Positions 1-8,171 of a DNA stretch of 48,292 nt are shown here, piece after piece. Positions within the stretch are counted from its first letter, which is position 1; every line of letters begins with the position of its first letter. The DNA is from JAJKJG01 sp036556825 (GTDB taxonomy: Bacteria > Pseudomonadota > Alphaproteobacteria > Rhizobiales > Beijerinckiaceae), in assembly GCA_036556825.1 (NCBI GenBank), contig DATBIR010000304.1, forward strand, positions 1 through 48,292, in the 5' to 3' direction. The notes beneath the pieces are model-generated. The model saw nothing but the letters and a program-made list of their open reading frames with translations, was not told the origin of the DNA and did not search any database. The position numbers and the translations under genes are program-made.

Positions 1-323
1 GCGCGTTTGGCGACAAGAGCGGCGACCGTGCCTCCGGCCGCAACGATCACGTCGACGCGGCGACGAGCAGCTTCGTCCGCCAGGACGGGAAGCCGATCAT
101 ACGATCCTTCGGCCCAGGAATATTCGATGGCGACGTCGCGGCCTTCGACATACCCTTCCTGCTCCAGGCCGCGCCGGAAGGCAGGTAGCAACGCCGGGCG
201 CATGACTGTAGACGAAGCAATTCCAAGGAAGCCGATGACGGGAAGCCTGGATTGTTGTGCGCGGGCCATGAGCGGCGATCCGGCAGCGCCGCCGAGCCCG
301 GCGAGGAATTCCCGCCGTCTCAT
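1..323 (-). CDS. ABC_sub_bind-family periplasmic binding protein, N-terminal part (cut by window edge)
   Basis: Only the first 107 codons are in the window; the gene runs off the left edge. It starts MRRREFLAGLGG with a twin-arginine-like export signal ending near ARAQQ, followed by the family's first beta-strand PVIGFLG and the motif EGYVEGRDVAIEYSWAEG. Family members are about 320-330 residues, so about two thirds is missing. The ATG overlaps the stop of the upstream paralog (ATGA) and uses that gene's last codons as ribosome-binding site. It is the most distal visible gene of the eight-gene binding-protein/histidine-kinase operon. The family (TrpX/ABC_sub_bind type, a type 1 periplasmic binding fold) is clear; the ligand is unknown. 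Confidence 0.88.
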   Translation of the reverse strand, partial: MRRREFLAGLGGAAGSPLMARAQQSRLPVIGFLGIASSTVMRPALLPAFRRGLEQEGYVEGRDVAIEYSWAEGSYDRLPVLADEAARRRVDVIVAAGGTVAALVAKR

Positions 324-342
324 TCAATCACCTCGTCGGCGC
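320..342 (-). promoter_or_regulatory. Translational-coupling junction 1 (stop/start overlap with embedded Shine-Dalgarno)
   Basis: On the minus strand it reads GACGAGGTGATTGAATGA. The codons for the C-terminal DEVIE contain GAGGTGAT, which matches the extended Shine-Dalgarno consensus and lies 7 nt before the ATG of the next gene; that ATG overlaps the stop TGA. The same arrangement recurs at 1300, 2277, 8149 and 9233. Confidence 0.8.
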
Positions 343-1303
343 GGGCGAGAAATGTCGGGGGGATCGTCAAGCCGAGCCCTTTGGCCGTCTTGAGATTGAT
401 GGCGAGGTCAAACTTCGCCGGCCCTTGCACCGGCAGGGCGGCGGGCGCTTCGCCACGGAAGATGCGGTCGGCGTAGATGGCGGCGCGCCGATATTGATCG
501 AACAGATCGATGCCGTAGGCGGCAAGCCCGCCATCCGCCACGAAGTATTTGTAAGGGTAGATGGCGGGCACGCGATGCGTCCCCGCGGCGACAATGATCC
601 GTTCGCGGTTCACCACGGTGAACACGTCGGGCATCACGACCAGCCCGCTGGGCGGCTCGCCCGCCAGAGACGCGACGATGCGGTCAATCTCGGCCGTGTC
701 GTGCGCAGGCCGTGCCACAGGCTCGATGCCCAGGGACGCGGCCGCGGCTTCGAACGGCAGCCCGTAATAGCCGCCCCGATCAGCCGAGGTCGGCGGGTTG
801 TACAAGGCAGCTGCGCGCTTCAGCGACGGCACGATCTCCTTGAGAATCTCGACCCATTTGCCGCCGAGGGAACGTTCGAGATTCGTAAAGCCGGTGGCGT
901 TGCCGCCGGGGCTCGCCAGGCTTGCGACAAAACCGCTGCCGACGGGGTCGCTCACCGAAAGAAACACGATCGGGATCGTCCGCGTGTGCCGCAGCAGCGC
1001 ACGCAGCACGCCCGTGGTGGCACTCAGGATCAGGTCGGGGTTCCATCGCGCCAGCTCCGCGGCGGCGGCGTCCATGCGCTCGGTGCTGCCGGCGATCCAT
1101 CGGGCTTCGACCTTCAGGTTGGCGCCCTCGCGCCAGCCAAGCTCGCCGAGCTGCTGCTTGAAGGCCGCGACGCGCGCCTGCGCCTCCGCGTCGCTCTCGT
1201 CGTAACCCATGAGAACGCCAACGCGCCGGTCACGCCGCGGTTGCTGCGCGGCCACCGAGAAAGGCGCTGCGGTCATCAGCGCGATGAACTCCCGGCGCTT
1301 CAT
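320..1303 (-). CDS. ABC_sub_bind-family periplasmic binding protein
   Basis: 327 residues, full family length. The N-terminus MKRREFIALMTAAPF ending around AAQQ is an export signal with a twin-arginine-like RR. The type 1 binding fold follows: RVGVLMGYDES at the first strand, GWREGANLKVEARW, DPVGSGFVASLASPGGNATG in the middle, and the family C-terminus with GGLAAYGIDL, LPVQGPAKFDLAINLKTA and ARADEVIE. Start and stop overlap the neighbouring paralogs by 4 bp each. It should be a soluble periplasmic ligand-binding protein. No partner permease or ATPase is nearby, so a receptor role for the kinase in the same operon is possible. Ligand unknown. Confidence 0.9.
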   Translation of the reverse strand: MKRREFIALMTAAPFSVAAQQPRRDRRVGVLMGYDESDAEAQARVAAFKQQLGELGWREGANLKVEARWIAGSTERMDAAAAELARWNPDLILSATTGVLRALLRHTRTIPIVFLSVSDPVGSGFVASLASPGGNATGFTNLERSLGGKWVEILKEIVPSLKRAAALYNPPTSADRGGYYGLPFEAAAASLGIEPVARPAHDTAEIDRIVASLAGEPPSGLVVMPDVFTVVNRERIIVAAGTHRVPAIYPYKYFVADGGLAAYGIDLFDQYRRAAIYADRIFRGEAPAALPVQGPAKFDLAINLKTAKGLGLTIPPTFLARADEVIE

Positions 1304-1322
1304 TCGATCACCTCGTCGGCGC
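1300..1322 (-). promoter_or_regulatory. Translational-coupling junction 2
   Basis: Minus strand GACGAGGTGATCGAATGA: GAGGTGATC matches nine bases of the extended Shine-Dalgarno consensus and lies inside the DEVIE codons of the gene at 1300-2280, directing the start at 1303. Confidence 0.8.
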
Positions 1323-2280
1323 GGGCGAGCAGGGTCGGCGGGATCTCGAGGCCGAGCATTCTCGCGGTCTTGAGATTGATGATCAGCTCGAACTTTGCTG
1401 CCTGGATGACGGGAAGGTCGCCTGGCCTCGTTCCTTTGAGGACACGGCCGACATAGCGGCCGGTCAGACGGTAAGCATCACCGAGATCAGTGCCATAGCT
1501 GATCAGGCCTCCGGCCTCGGCAAATTCGCGGAACTCGTAGATTGTCGGAATGCGCAGGCGCATCACCAAAGCCACCAGCTGGCTGCGGCGGCTGTTAAAG
1601 AACGGATCGGCGCCGATCAGCAGGGCGTCCGGCCGCTCCTGCTCGAAACGCGAGAACGCAGGGTCAAAGTCACCCTCGCCCTGCGCTCTCACGACCACGG
1701 CGGCCAACCCCGCGCGTGCACTGGCGTTCTCGAGCTCCCGCAATTGCGGCCCGGAGTCCGGAAAGTCGGGATTGATCAGAACGCCGACCTTCTTCATCCG
1801 TGGCAGGAGCTCGTGCAGCAGCCCGAGTCGCTTCGCGGCGAGCTCGTTCGTGAGCTGGGTAATTCCGGAGACATTGCCGCCTGGCTGGTTCAGGCTGGCC
1901 ACCAGGCCCGCTCGCACAGGATCGCCGCCCATGACGAAGATGATCGGCACCCGCGTCGTGGCCGGATTGTCCGTCAGGCGCGGCATGGCGCCGCCGGTAA
2001 GGGCCACGACGGCGACTTTCCTGTCCACGAATTCCTGCAGAAATGCCGGCAACCGTTCGTACCGGCCCTCGGCCCAGCGCGTGTCGATCGCGACGTTGCG
2101 GCCTTCCACGAAGCCCTCTTCGTCAAGTCCCTTCCGGAAACTGGCGGCAAGATGGGCAAAAGGGCCCGGCGAGGCGCCGTTGATAAAGCCGACAACCGGC
2201 ACAGCGCCCGACTGGCCAAAGGCGGACAGGGGCCGCGCCGTCGCGCCGGCCAGAATGGCAATGAAGTGGCGCCGCCTCAT
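1300..2280 (-). CDS. ABC_sub_bind-family periplasmic binding protein
   Basis: 326 residues. Signal MRRRHFIAILAGATARP, cleavage likely after SAFGQ. Family landmarks are VPVVGFINGASPGPF, EGFVEGRNVAIDTRW, GGDPVRAGLVASLNQPGG, GADPFFNSRR in the hinge/ligand region, GGLISYGTDL and the terminal LLARADEVIE. It resembles the gene at 8149 more than its direct neighbours (shared DPFF...RS and REF...GGL.SYG), suggesting the array grew by duplication and shuffling. Four-base ATGA overlaps join it to both neighbours, so it is co-translated. Periplasmic; ligand unknown. Confidence 0.9.
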   Translation of the reverse strand: MRRRHFIAILAGATARPLSAFGQSGAVPVVGFINGASPGPFAHLAASFRKGLDEEGFVEGRNVAIDTRWAEGRYERLPAFLQEFVDRKVAVVALTGGAMPRLTDNPATTRVPIIFVMGGDPVRAGLVASLNQPGGNVSGITQLTNELAAKRLGLLHELLPRMKKVGVLINPDFPDSGPQLRELENASARAGLAAVVVRAQGEGDFDPAFSRFEQERPDALLIGADPFFNSRRSQLVALVMRLRIPTIYEFREFAEAGGLISYGTDLGDAYRLTGRYVGRVLKGTRPGDLPVIQAAKFELIINLKTARMLGLEIPPTLLARADEVIE

Positions 2281-2299
2281 TCGATCACCTCGTCGGCGC
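2277..2299 (-). promoter_or_regulatory. Translational-coupling junction 3
   Basis: Minus strand GACGAGGTGATCGAATGA at the end of the gene at 2277-3245, giving the start codon at 2280 of the next paralog. Confidence 0.8.
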
Positions 2300-3245
2300 G
2301 GGTGAGGAGGGCTGGCGGGATCTCGAGGCCGAGGGTTTTCGCCGTCCTCAGGTTGATCACCAGCTCGAATGCCGTCGGCTGCTCGATCGGCAGCTCGGCG
2401 GGGCTCTCGCCGCCGAGAAGGCGGTCGGCGTAGGCCGCCAGGCGTTTGTAGGTTGCACGCTGGTTCGCTCCGTAGCTGGCAAGGCCGCCCGCGTCGCAGT
2501 ATTCGCGCCAGCCGAACATCGAGGGCAGGCGATGGGCGCGGGCGAATGCGGCGATCCTGGCGCGATGCACCATCGTGACCCCCTCAGGGAACACCAGCAC
2601 CGCGTCAGGGCTGGCGCCCCGCACGCGCGTGAGCGCGTCGTCGAGCTCCGGGCCGGAGCGGAACGGGACATAAGCGAGACGGATGGAGAGCGCGTCTGCG
2701 GCCTTTTGGGTCGCGTCATGTTCGGCCTGCTCGCCCGGATGTGTCGTGTTGGACAGGACTGCGAGCGTGCGAAGGCCCGGCAACAGCTCGCGCAAGAGCT
2801 GCACCCGCTTCTGCGCCAGGTCGAGCGACAGGAAGGTGCCGCCGGTGAAATTCCGTCCCGGGCGGGAGAGGCTTTGCGCGAGGCCGAGCTCGACCGGATC
2901 GCCGCTGATGGCGAACAGCACGGGCTTGCCGCTCGTCGTCCGCATCGCCTGGATGGCCGGGCCGCTCGATACGATCAGGTCGACCGGCACCGTCAAAAGC
3001 TCGGGCAGCATCGCCTGAACGGCGGCCGGATCGCCCGGCGCATAACGCAGGACGAATGCGAGGTTGCGGCCTTCCTCATAGCCGTGCTCTTTCATGCCCT
3101 CGCGAAACCCGGCAATGAAGGGATCCGGCTGGGCCTCCGTCGAGACCCACAGAATGACCCGCCTTCTCTCGGGATGCTGGGCGCGTACCATGCCGGAGCA
3201 TGGGGCGAGGCTCCCCAAGAGGGCGATGAAGGTCCGCCGCTTCAT
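2277..3245 (-). CDS. ABC_sub_bind-family periplasmic binding protein
   Basis: 322 residues from the ATG at 3245, chosen because GGAGGAG stands 6 nt upstream and MKRRTFIALLGSLAP is the usual export signal; an in-frame GTG at 3278 would add 11 unlikely residues. Landmarks: EEGRNLAFVLRYAPG, SGDPVELGLAQSLSRPG, GGLASYGANQ and the terminal LLTRADEVIE. It is the first gene after the response regulator (36-bp gap) and, unlike its downstream paralogs, has its own free-standing ribosome-binding site. The Cys in the signal (LAPC) does not fit a lipobox because Pro precedes it. Periplasmic; ligand unknown. Confidence 0.88.
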   Translation of the reverse strand: MKRRTFIALLGSLAPCSGMVRAQHPERRRVILWVSTEAQPDPFIAGFREGMKEHGYEEGRNLAFVLRYAPGDPAAVQAMLPELLTVPVDLIVSSGPAIQAMRTTSGKPVLFAISGDPVELGLAQSLSRPGRNFTGGTFLSLDLAQKRVQLLRELLPGLRTLAVLSNTTHPGEQAEHDATQKAADALSIRLAYVPFRSGPELDDALTRVRGASPDAVLVFPEGVTMVHRARIAAFARAHRLPSMFGWREYCDAGGLASYGANQRATYKRLAAYADRLLGGESPAELPIEQPTAFELVINLRTAKTLGLEIPPALLTRADEVIE

Positions 3246-3281
3246 GTGCCTCCTCCATTCCAGCCGTTCAGCGCCCACACA

Positions 3282-3647
3282 TCAGGACAGGAGCTCGTTG
3301 ATCTTGGCCAGGAGCTGGCGTGGGCTGAACGGCTTTGCGACATAGCCATCGCAGCCGGCGGCGCGGGTCTTGGCCTCGTCGCCCGAGAGGGCATACGACG
3401 TGACGGCGATGATCGGGATATGGCGCAGCGCCGGATCGGCCTTGATGCGGCGCGAGGCCTCGTAGCCGTCCATCACCGGCAGCTGGATGTCCATCAGGAT
3501 GAGGTCGGGTCTTTCCGCCGCCGCCATGGCGACGCCCGCGGCGCCGTCCTCGGCCTCGAGCAGGTCGTAGCCGACGCTCGCCATCAGATCGCGCACGATC
3601 TGGCGGTTGTCCTCGGTGTCCTCGATCATCAGGATGCGCTTCGTCAT
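3282..3647 (-). CDS. Single-domain response regulator (CheY/DivK/Spo0F type)
   Basis: 121 residues forming one receiver domain with no output domain. The acidic pocket E9-D10, phosphoacceptor D53 (in LILMDIQLPVMDGYEA), T83 and K105 (YVAKPF) are all present, so it should be phosphorylated. Its ATG overlaps the stop of the histidine kinase (ATGA) with GGGAGG just upstream, so kinase and regulator are translationally coupled and almost certainly cognate. Output is probably by protein-protein contact or a phosphorelay; no DNA-binding regulator is in this operon. DivK/CpdR-like receivers in alphaproteobacteria work this way (family knowledge), but orthology to a named one is not claimed. Confidence 0.93.
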   Translation of the reverse strand: MTKRILMIEDTEDNRQIVRDLMASVGYDLLEAEDGAAGVAMAAAERPDLILMDIQLPVMDGYEASRRIKADPALRHIPIIAVTSYALSGDEAKTRAAGCDGYVAKPFSPRQLLAKINELLS

Positions 3648-6600
3648 GCTGCCTCCCTTTGTTCCTCGGCGCGCACGGGCACGACCATGCGGAACGTCGC
3701 CCCTTCGCCGAGCACTGATTGCACCTTGATGGTGCCGCCATGCATCTCGACGATGCGCCTGGAGATGGCGAGGCCCAACCCGGTTCCGCCTTTCTCGCGC
3801 GTCGACGAGCTGTCGATCTGCTGAAATTCCTCGAAGATGCGCTCCTGGTCCACGGGCGCGATGCCGGGTCCGGTGTCGCGCACAGCGAGCTCGAATGCGC
3901 CGTCGACCATCCTGGCCGAGATATCGACCGAGCCGGCGTCGGTGAACTTGATAGCGTTGCCGACGAGGTTGAACAGCACCTGCGTGAGCCGGCGCTCGTC
4001 CCCGCGGCCGATCGGCAGCCCGGGCGTGATCTCCGCCGTCAAAGTCAGGCCCTTGGCTCGTGCCAGCGACTCGGTGCTGGTCACGACGCTGTTGATGACC
4101 TGTGTGACCGAGTAATCGTCGAGCGCCAGCGTGAGCTGCCCGGCCTCGATCTTGGACAGGTCGAGCACGTCGTTGATCAGCCCGAGCAAATGGCGGCCGT
4201 TGCTTTGTACCTTGGCCAAGGCCCCCTTGGCGCGGTCCGGGAGCTCGCCGTAAAGCCCGTCCGCCAGCATTTCGGTGAAGCCCAGCACGGAATTGAGCGG
4301 CGTGCGCAACTCGTGGCTCATATTGGCGAGGAATTGCGACTTGTGGCGGCTGGCGATCTCGAGCTGGCGGCCCTTCTCCTCGATTTCTCCGAAGAGGCGC
4401 GCATTCTGGATGGCGAGGACCGACTGCTCGGCGAAGGTCATCAGCAGATCGATCGTCGCTTTCGAAAATTCGCCGGGTGCGCGCCGACGGACCACGAGCG
4501 CGCCCACCACCCTGTCCGGACGCAGCAAGGGAAGGATCAGGACGGCCCGATAGCCGGCCTCGAGAAGGATGGCGTTGACCGGCAAGGGCGGCTCCTTGCG
4601 CAGGTCCGCAACCTGCAGAGGCTGCCGCCTGGCGACCGCTTCGCCGAGCACAGTATCGGCGAGGTGGCTGGCCTGGGCGCGGATGGCGCTGATCAGCTCA
4701 TCGCTCATGCCGTAGGTGGCGCGCAGCCGGAACTGCTGGCGCCGGCCACTGTACACGTAGATGGCGCCGGCTTCCGTCTCCGAGAGCTGGACCGCCTTGG
4801 CGACGATGGTCGACAGGACCGTCTCCAGGTCCAGAGTGGAGTTGACCGTCTGGCTGACCTCGCCGAGCGCGCGCAGCTCCCCGACCGAGCGCGCCAGCTC
4901 CTGCGTGCGGGTCTGCAGCTCGTTGAGGAGACGCGTGTTCTCGATGGCGATCACTGCCTGGCTGGCGAACGTTCTCAGCGTTGCCAGCTCCTTGTCCGAG
5001 AGCGGGCCGGGTGCGACGCGCACCACGCTGATGGCGCCGATCGCGACGGCGCCTCGCATCATGGGCATGATCGTGACCGCCCGGTAGCCGCTCTCGAGGA
5101 AATTCTGCTTGCCGATGGCCAGATCGGGTGGCGCGCCCTCGACGTCGGGAATGTCGACCATGCGCCCCTCGAGGATGGCGAGGCTGTGCATGTAGTCGCG
5201 CGTGAGCGGGAACGGAAACCGGCGCCACCACGCCTCGGCGCGGACAGGGTCGGCCTCCGCGACGGCCACGGCCTTGACTTGCCCGGCCTCGGGAAGGGCA
5301 ATGCTGACCGCCGCGCCCGGGAACAGCTTGAGCCCGCTCTGCACGATCGCATCGAACACCGGTTGCGTATCGGTCAGCGAGTTGCTGATCACCTTCAATA
5401 CGTCCGCCGTGGCGGTCTGCTGCTGAAGCGTCTCGCTCAGCTCCTCGGTGCGCGCCTGGACTTCGTCGAACAGCCGCACGTTGTTGATGGCGATGACCGC
5501 CTGGTCGGCGAAGATCGTCACAAGGTCGATCTGTTTTTCGTTGAACGGCGCCGGAGCCGTCCTGGCAAGGATCATGACACCGAGCAGGTGGCCCTCTCTA
5601 AGGAGGGGCACACCGAGTACTGCTCGCTGCCTGCCGACTTCCTGCCAGTCCGCGCGCCTGAATTCGGGGTCTGCCAGTACGTCGGGGACATGAACTGTCC
5701 GGCGTTCGATCGCTGTCCGCCCGGTGACCGAATCCCGGTTGATCGGCACCGGATTCCTGGAGAGAAACTGGATATGGGCGAGTTCCACGTTATTGGCAGC
5801 GGCAAGATGACAGGCTTCATCGTTGCACCTGACGATGAATGCGTATTCCGCCGAGCAAAGGCGGGCCGCGGTCTGGACGATAGAGTCGAGCACCGGCTGA
5901 AGCTCGGACGGTGAGCGGCTGATGACATTGAGCACCTCGCTGGTTGCCGTCTGGTATTCGAGTGTTTCCTGGAGCTCGCGCGTGCGCGCCTGCACTTCCT
6001 CAAACAGGCGCACATTCTCGATGGCGATGACGGCTTGATCGGCGAACGTCGTGACCAGATCGATCTGCTTGTCTGTGAACGGCTTGACGACGCTGCGCAT
6101 GAGCGCGATCACGCCGATCGTTGCTCCATCGCGGAGGAGCGGGACGCCAAGGACGGAGCGGTATTTGCCGATCCTCTGGCGCTCCAGCATGTCGTATTCC
6201 GGATCGGCGAGGCAATCCGGCAAGTGAATGGTGCGGTTCTCCAGGGCCGTGCGCCCCGTCAGCGAGCCGCGGCCCGCGGGGAGCGGATGCTCGACCGCGT
6301 ATCTGATGAACTCCGCCTCGACGTTGTTCGCGGCGGCGACATGATAATATCCTTCCTGCAGCCGGTAGACGAGGGTATATTCCGCGTCGCACAGTCGCGC
6401 GGCGGTTTCCACGATGGCGTCGAAGACAGGCTGCAGCTGAGACGGCGAGCGGCTGATGACGTTGAGGACCTCGCTTGTCGCCGTCTGGTAATCGAGTGCC
6501 TCTTGCAGCTCGCGCGTGCGCGCCTGCACTTCCTCGAACAGACGGGTGTTCTCGATGGCAATCACGGCCTGGTCGGCAAAGGTCTGAAGAACGGCGATCT

Positions 6601-8152
6601 GCTTGTCGGAGAAAGGCCGTACCTCGGTGCGGCGGACCATGATTGCACCGATCGCTATATCCTCTCGCAGGAGAGGGGTCGCGAGAGTTGTGCGAAAGCC
6701 AAGCCGCTGGGCGATTGGCCGACCTACCGGGAACTCATCGCCGGCAACGGAGAGATCGCGGACGTGGACCGGCTCGCGATCGACGACGGCTCGTCCGGTG
6801 ACCCAGCCGCGCCCGATCGGCTTTGTATGAAAATCGATGGGGATAGGGCCGCGATGCGCCGCGACCTCGAGCTGGTCGCCCCGCCGCAGGAGAATGGCCG
6901 CGTCATATCCCTCGCACAGCCGGCCCGCGGTCTCTACGATCGTGTCAAGGACCGGCTGAATCTGGGCCGGCGAGCGGCTGATCACGTTGAGAACGTCACT
7001 CGTTGCAGTCTGGTATTCGAGAGACTCCTGCAACTCGAGTGTGCGCAGCTCCACCTTGTTCTCGAGATCGGCATAGGATTCCTGAAGCCGCCCCGCCATG
7101 TCGTTGAACTGCTCGGCGAGCGCCTCGAGCTCGTCGCCGGTCCCGACGGCGATGCGTTGCGCCAGGTCGCCGCCGCCGATGCGCTCGGCGCCGGCGCGCA
7201 GCGTGCGGATCGGCACGACCATCTTGCGCGCCAGGAAGAACCCGGCGAGCACGGCCAAGGCGAGGGCCCCGAGCATCAGCACGCCGGTGCGCCGGATCGA
7301 GCCGTAAAGCGGGGCATAGGCCTCGTCGAGCGGCATTTCGACGAAGACCAGCCAACCGAGCGGCGCGACGGGCGCGTGCGCCGTGAGAATGGACCGGCCT
7401 TGCGCGTTCTCAGCCACCTGCAGCTGCGCGGGCGCGCCCGCCTCGCCGGCGCGGGCGGCTTTCACCTGCTGCAATCCCGACAGGTCGGTGTTGCGCAGGA
7501 CGAGGCTGATGTCCGGATGCGCGATCAGACGCCCTTGTGCGTCGACCACGTAGGCGTAGCCGCGTTCGCCAACCTTGATCCTGGAGACCACTTCCCAGAT
7601 CAGCTTGAGATTGACCTCGGCGATGCTCACGCCGGCATCGCGCCGCGTGCCGGCGAGCGCCAGGGTGATATATGGCTCAGACTCGCGCCGGAAATACACC
7701 GGCCCGTAATAGACCTTGCGTGCCATTGCCTCGGCGAATTTGGGGTCGTTCGACAGGTCGATGCCGCTGCCGACGACGTCCATGGCGAGCCGCGACACGC
7801 GCAGCTGCTCCTTGCCTCTCGCGTCGACCATCGACAGCTCGGTGATGGCCGGCACTTGCCGCAGCAGGCGCAGCCCGTCGAAGCGACGCTGCTCGACCGT
7901 GCTCGCCGACCACGGCAGCTGCGTGGTCCAGCCGAGCTGGTTCTCGATCTCCTTGACGAACTGGCCGATCTTGCCGGCGGCGGCTTCGGCCTGCTCGCGC
8001 TGGATGCGCACCAGCGACACCTTGTGCTCCTGATACGAGAACCAGATCTCGAGCGCTCCGTTGGCGACGAGCGCCACCGTGACCACGGCGACGAACAGCC
8101 CGACATATTTGCGGAAGAGGGGCGTCCGTACGGTCGATGCCGGCGGCCTCAT
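3644..8152 (-). CDS. Membrane hybrid-input histidine kinase: Cache sensor, HAMP, five GAF domains, HisKA, HATPase
   Basis: 1502 residues. Membrane segment about 16-37; periplasmic Cache-type sensor about 40-285 (GERGYAYVVDAQGRLIAHPD is typical); second membrane segment about 290-310; HAMP about 311-365. Five GAF domains lie near 400-540, 575-715, 752-892, 930-1073 and 1105-1252, joined by near-identical coiled-coil linkers (QTATSEVLNVISRSPS). HisKA has H1280 in MSHELRTPLN. The ATPase has an N box (N1395/N1399), G1 DTGPGIA at 1426 and G2 GGTGLGL. All catalytic residues are intact, so it should autophosphorylate and pass phosphate to the receiver encoded next. No bilin Cys motif was seen in the GAF domains. 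It begins at the coupled ATGA junction of a binding-protein gene, placing it inside a binding-protein operon. The signal could be a ligand bound by Cache, a loaded binding protein, or a cytoplasmic molecule bound by GAF. Confidence 0.95.
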   Translation of the reverse strand: MRPPASTVRTPLFRKYVGLFVAVVTVALVANGALEIWFSYQEHKVSLVRIQREQAEAAAGKIGQFVKEIENQLGWTTQLPWSASTVEQRRFDGLRLLRQVPAITELSMVDARGKEQLRVSRLAMDVVGSGIDLSNDPKFAEAMARKVYYGPVYFRRESEPYITLALAGTRRDAGVSIAEVNLKLIWEVVSRIKVGERGYAYVVDAQGRLIAHPDISLVLRNTDLSGLQQVKAARAGEAGAPAQLQVAENAQGRSILTAHAPVAPLGWLVFVEMPLDEAYAPLYGSIRRTGVLMLGALALAVLAGFFLARKMVVPIRTLRAGAERIGGGDLAQRIAVGTGDELEALAEQFNDMAGRLQESYADLENKVELRTLELQESLEYQTATSDVLNVISRSPAQIQPVLDTIVETAGRLCEGYDAAILLRRGDQLEVAAHRGPIPIDFHTKPIGRGWVTGRAVVDREPVHVRDLSVAGDEFPVGRPIAQRLGFRTTLATPLLREDIAIGAIMVRRTEVRPFSDKQIAVLQTFADQAVIAIENTRLFEEVQARTRELQEALDYQTATSEVLNVISRSPSQLQPVFDAIVETAARLCDAEYTLVYRLQEGYYHVAAANNVEAEFIRYAVEHPLPAGRGSLTGRTALENRTIHLPDCLADPEYDMLERQRIGKYRSVLGVPLLRDGATIGVIALMRSVVKPFTDKQIDLVTTFADQAVIAIENVRLFEEVQARTRELQETLEYQTATSEVLNVISRSPSELQPVLDSIVQTAARLCSAEYAFIVRCNDEACHLAAANNVELAHIQFLSRNPVPINRDSVTGRTAIERRTVHVPDVLADPEFRRADWQEVGRQRAVLGVPLLREGHLLGVMILARTAPAPFNEKQIDLVTIFADQAVIAINNVRLFDEVQARTEELSETLQQQTATADVLKVISNSLTDTQPVFDAIVQSGLKLFPGAAVSIALPEAGQVKAVAVAEADPVRAEAWWRRFPFPLTRDYMHSLAILEGRMVDIPDVEGAPPDLAIGKQNFLESGYRAVTIMPMMRGAVAIGAISVVRVAPGPLSDKELATLRTFASQAVIAIENTRLLNELQTRTQELARSVGELRALGEVSQTVNSTLDLETVLSTIVAKAVQLSETEAGAIYVYSGRRQQFRLRATYGMSDELISAIRAQASHLADTVLGEAVARRQPLQVADLRKEPPLPVNAILLEAGYRAVLILPLLRPDRVVGALVVRRRAPGEFSKATIDLLMTFAEQSVLAIQNARLFGEIEEKGRQLEIASRHKSQFLANMSHELRTPLNSVLGFTEMLADGLYGELPDRAKGALAKVQSNGRHLLGLINDVLDLSKIEAGQLTLALDDYSVTQVINSVVTSTESLARAKGLTLTAEITPGLPIGRGDERRLTQVLFNLVGNAIKFTDAGSVDISARMVDGAFELAVRDTGPGIAPVDQERIFEEFQQIDSSSTREKGGTGLGLAISRRIVEMHGGTIKVQSVLGEGATFRMVVPVRAEEQREAA
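5375..7060 (-). repeat. Internal GAF-module direct repeats within the kinase gene
   Basis: The linker-plus-domain-end segment (TFADQAVIAIEN, RLFEEVQARTRELQ, then QTATSEVLNVISRSP) recurs with starts about 535-540 bp apart. Copies of the linker lie near 6968-7060, 6443-6532, 5905-5995 and, more diverged, 5375-5461. The period matches one GAF domain plus linker (about 178 residues), consistent with growth by tandem duplication. Confidence 0.8.
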
Positions 8153-8171
8153 TCGATGACCTCGTCGGCGC
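8149..8171 (-). promoter_or_regulatory. Translational-coupling junction 4 (binding protein into histidine kinase)
   Basis: Minus strand GACGAGGTCATCGAATGA. The valine codon is GTC, not GTG, so the match to the extended Shine-Dalgarno is weaker, but GAGG and the ATGA overlap are kept. Here the downstream partner is the kinase rather than another binding protein. Confidence 0.75.

Noticed and set aside
2277..3245. Binding protein considered as a lipoprotein because of a Cys in the signal (LAPC)
   Set aside because: Pro directly before Cys does not fit a lipobox, and the paralogs are soluble periplasmic proteins.
3644..8152. Kinase considered as a bacteriophytochrome because of multiple GAF domains
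   Set aside because: No PHY domain and no bilin-binding Cys motif were seen; the N-terminus is a membrane Cache sensor.
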